DNA from: Callipepla californica brunnescens
Lineage: Eukaryota > Chordata > Aves > Galliformes > Odontophoridae
Length of the DNA stretch: 64,000 nt
Reading direction: 5' to 3'
NCBI GenBank assembly: GCA_023055505.1
Contig: JALIRH010000004.1
Location: 39,933,502-39,997,501, forward strand
Notes under the pieces: model-generated
Seen by the model: only the letters and a program-made list of their open reading frames with translations
What the model was told of the DNA's origin: nothing
The model's database searches: none
In this document: one piece after another, positions 61,994 through 64,000 of the stretch
Position numbering within the stretch: the first letter of the stretch is position 1
Layout: each line of letters begins with the position of its first letter
Translations under genes and position numbers: made by a program

Positions 61994-64000
61994 TTGAAGT
62001 GGTTGAAAGTACTGTTTCTGTTGACATCTCTAAGAAGAGTCTCTTTAAAGAAAGGAATCTTTTAGTAACTTACTTTATCCTCAACTTGAATTACTGCTTT
62101 ATATAATTTATCTGAACATTGTTTTGTTCCCAAGTGGTTTCATTCACAAAAAGTCATAACGTCTATGTGAATGCTTCAGCTGCTACCATATTATTCACAA
62201 GGCAGTTAAAACCTGTTAGTTGGAGGCAGACGTTCTCAAAAATGATTACTTAAGATTGATTTTGATGTACTGTTTTTAGTACTTTTTTTTTCCTGCTTTG
62301 CTTCCTTTTTTCTAATTGGCAGCTGTACCAGGACAATTATGCTAGGACTTGCTTAGTGGGAAAGTTTAGCATGCAATAAAACAAATAATATGCTCAAAAT
62401 CACATTTAAATCACATTTAATCAAGTTTAACTTGAGGAAAGTTATGTTTGGTTTTGTTGATCTTGGTCAGTTTAGGGTTCATATGCTTCTATTAATACTC
62501 AGTCTTCATGAAAAATGAGGAGTTAAATCCTGAGCAGGTGATAACTGGAAATTGTGGAAGTGAAAATGAAGTTGTGCTTTATTTGTTATGCTTTTCTTAG
62601 GAGTGTATTTAGTATTTAGGCCGAATATGTTATGGTTTTTTTTTTTCTTTTTTTACTTTGGTAGTGTTTTTTTCTTTTTTTTTTTTTTTAATTTTTTGGT
62701 AATAAAGTAAAGTAAAACATGAAGGAGTGGTAATGTGATAATACAGTAATGCACAGGGGTATGTATATTTGCTAAGAATGAGTCTTTTTTTAGATGTGGT
62801 CAGTCTGAATATCTTACGCAGAGAAATTACTTTTTAGATTTTATGAAAACTGAAGGAGACCACATTGATAAGAGAGCCTTTTCCATTTTATCAATAGTTG
62901 AGTTCAGGAAGAAAGAAGTATTGATATCTTATCTGAGCCAAATGTAGTAAAATATTATGTTAACATTACATTATAGTGTTGAAGGAGTAAGGCTGTGTAG
63001 CAGGAGTGTAACACTGAATATTAAACATCTTTATACAAACCCGGCTTTAATGTTCAGATATGCTTTAGTTGTTGGAGAAGCTTTTTGAAACAGCTATTTG
63101 TATAATGGCTACTTTTCTTGATAAGTGTTTTGTTGAGGGATTATAATGCTGGCTTTGTAAAAGCTGAGTAACAAGTTCAGTTTGCATTTTCCTGAAAATG
63201 TTCTTTTTGATATACTTAGTGGTTTGTCACTTCCAGGTATAAAAGGTGGGAGCATGGTGTACAAAACTTAGAGGGAAGTTGTCACTATATCCATATAAAA
63301 CTAGTTTTTAATGCCACAAGTAACATTTAGAGCTACTTCAATACAAATTTAAATAGGGTAGGTTTTATATCTCTGAAGCATATAAGCAGCAAGGGTACTG
63401 AGTTGTTAACAGTTAAAATTTTGCTATTGTACTTGTTAAAAATACATCATTTCTACGATCTGGAGTAGGTCTGAGGGTTTTTAACTGGTTTTGTTAGTTC
63501 AAATAAGTTTTAACTGTATGAGTATGGTGTGCAGCAGTCATGGAATCCAGACACTTGTATGTTTCATAGAAGCACATTTAGTTTTGCAGTTCTCAGGATT
63601 GCTGGCCTTAGTGTCAACTGCTCTGAAAATAAGGATGTGCTGAAACATGAATGTCGTGAATACATACTGATCATGAAAAACTGCACAGCTGTTCACGTAC
63701 CCGACATGCTGATCTAAGAAGGCTGTTACTGATTTCACAATATTGTTATACTTTCATCTCTGTGTTTCTCATGAAACTCTTTTTCTTGCTTGTCAGTCCA
63801 CTCCTTGAACCTTGAAATATGGGGATTTGACTTGGGTGCTGTCCTTGTGCTTGAAGTTTGACTGATAACTATTTGTTTAGTTTGAAAAGATGATCTCGAA
63901 TTGTTCCTTTCAACCTAAAACACACAGGTAGCCTTAATTCACAGAATCGTAGTACTTTTGACAACAAAAATTGGGCTGTCATTGTTCCTGTAAATGATCC

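Larger units (their letters stand above)
55330..64000 (+). other. PAPOLA: PAPOLA intron 1 (continues beyond window)
   Basis: Starts at the GTAAGT donor. The first 550 bp are CpG island; the rest is ordinary AT-rich intron with T-rich runs (58210, 62640, 62680), a 17-bp direct repeat with 23-bp period at 57333-57372, and one CR1 fragment. I found no exon of PAPOLA or any other gene. The open frames here are short and lack family features. Confidence 0.7.

Noticed and set aside
1..64000. CRISPR arrays, operons, tRNA or rRNA genes
   Set aside because: The window is vertebrate. I saw no regularly spaced repeats, and no cloverleaf or rRNA-like segment.

Overview
The window is vertebrate nuclear DNA, almost certainly from a bird. 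It has spliced genes with short exons, three CpG islands, fragments of the CR1 LINE family typical of birds, and a fossil mariner element resembling the galliform Galluhop type. The gene order and orientation, ATG2B (-), GSKIP (+), AK7 (+), PAPOLA (+), is that of human 14q32.2. I call a galliform-like bird from repeat content and synteny only; the sequence does not name the species.

Layout. From 1 to about 30.7 kb lies ATG2B on the minus strand: its first 33 coding exons (5034 nt, 1678 codons), all in phase, with the C-terminal part continuing beyond position 1. Intron 9 holds a mariner copy split by a CR1 insertion. At 30.3-31.2 kb is a CpG island that must serve ATG2B and GSKIP divergently. 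GSKIP (139 codons, two coding exons) is complete at 31.7-32.7 kb. After a 2.7-kb interval with GSKIP 3' sequence and a CR1 tail, AK7 runs from a second CpG island at 35.4 kb to its stop at 54.07 kb in 18 coding exons. A 100-N assembly gap sits in AK7 intron 2. The third CpG island (54.7-55.9 kb) is the PAPOLA promoter and leader. Only the first 8 coding bases of PAPOLA are present; the last 8.7 kb is its intron 1.

The genes are neighbours rather than a pathway: a lipid-transfer autophagy protein, a GSK3/PKA scaffold, a ciliary adenylate kinase and the nuclear poly(A) polymerase.

Most useful observations: (1) AK7 exons 1-2 need about seven single-base deletions, all in homopolymers, to read through. 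They lie beside the assembly gap, which points to consensus error rather than a dead gene. (2) ATG2B has three introns with GC donors, each required by reading frame. (3) The AK7 exon with the ATP-binding P-loop is symmetric, has a weak donor and sits behind a TG repeat/poly-T tract, so it is a candidate for skipping. I found no unknown gene system in this window. Exon coordinates come from reading splice sites and frames by eye, with family comparison from memory; no search was run.
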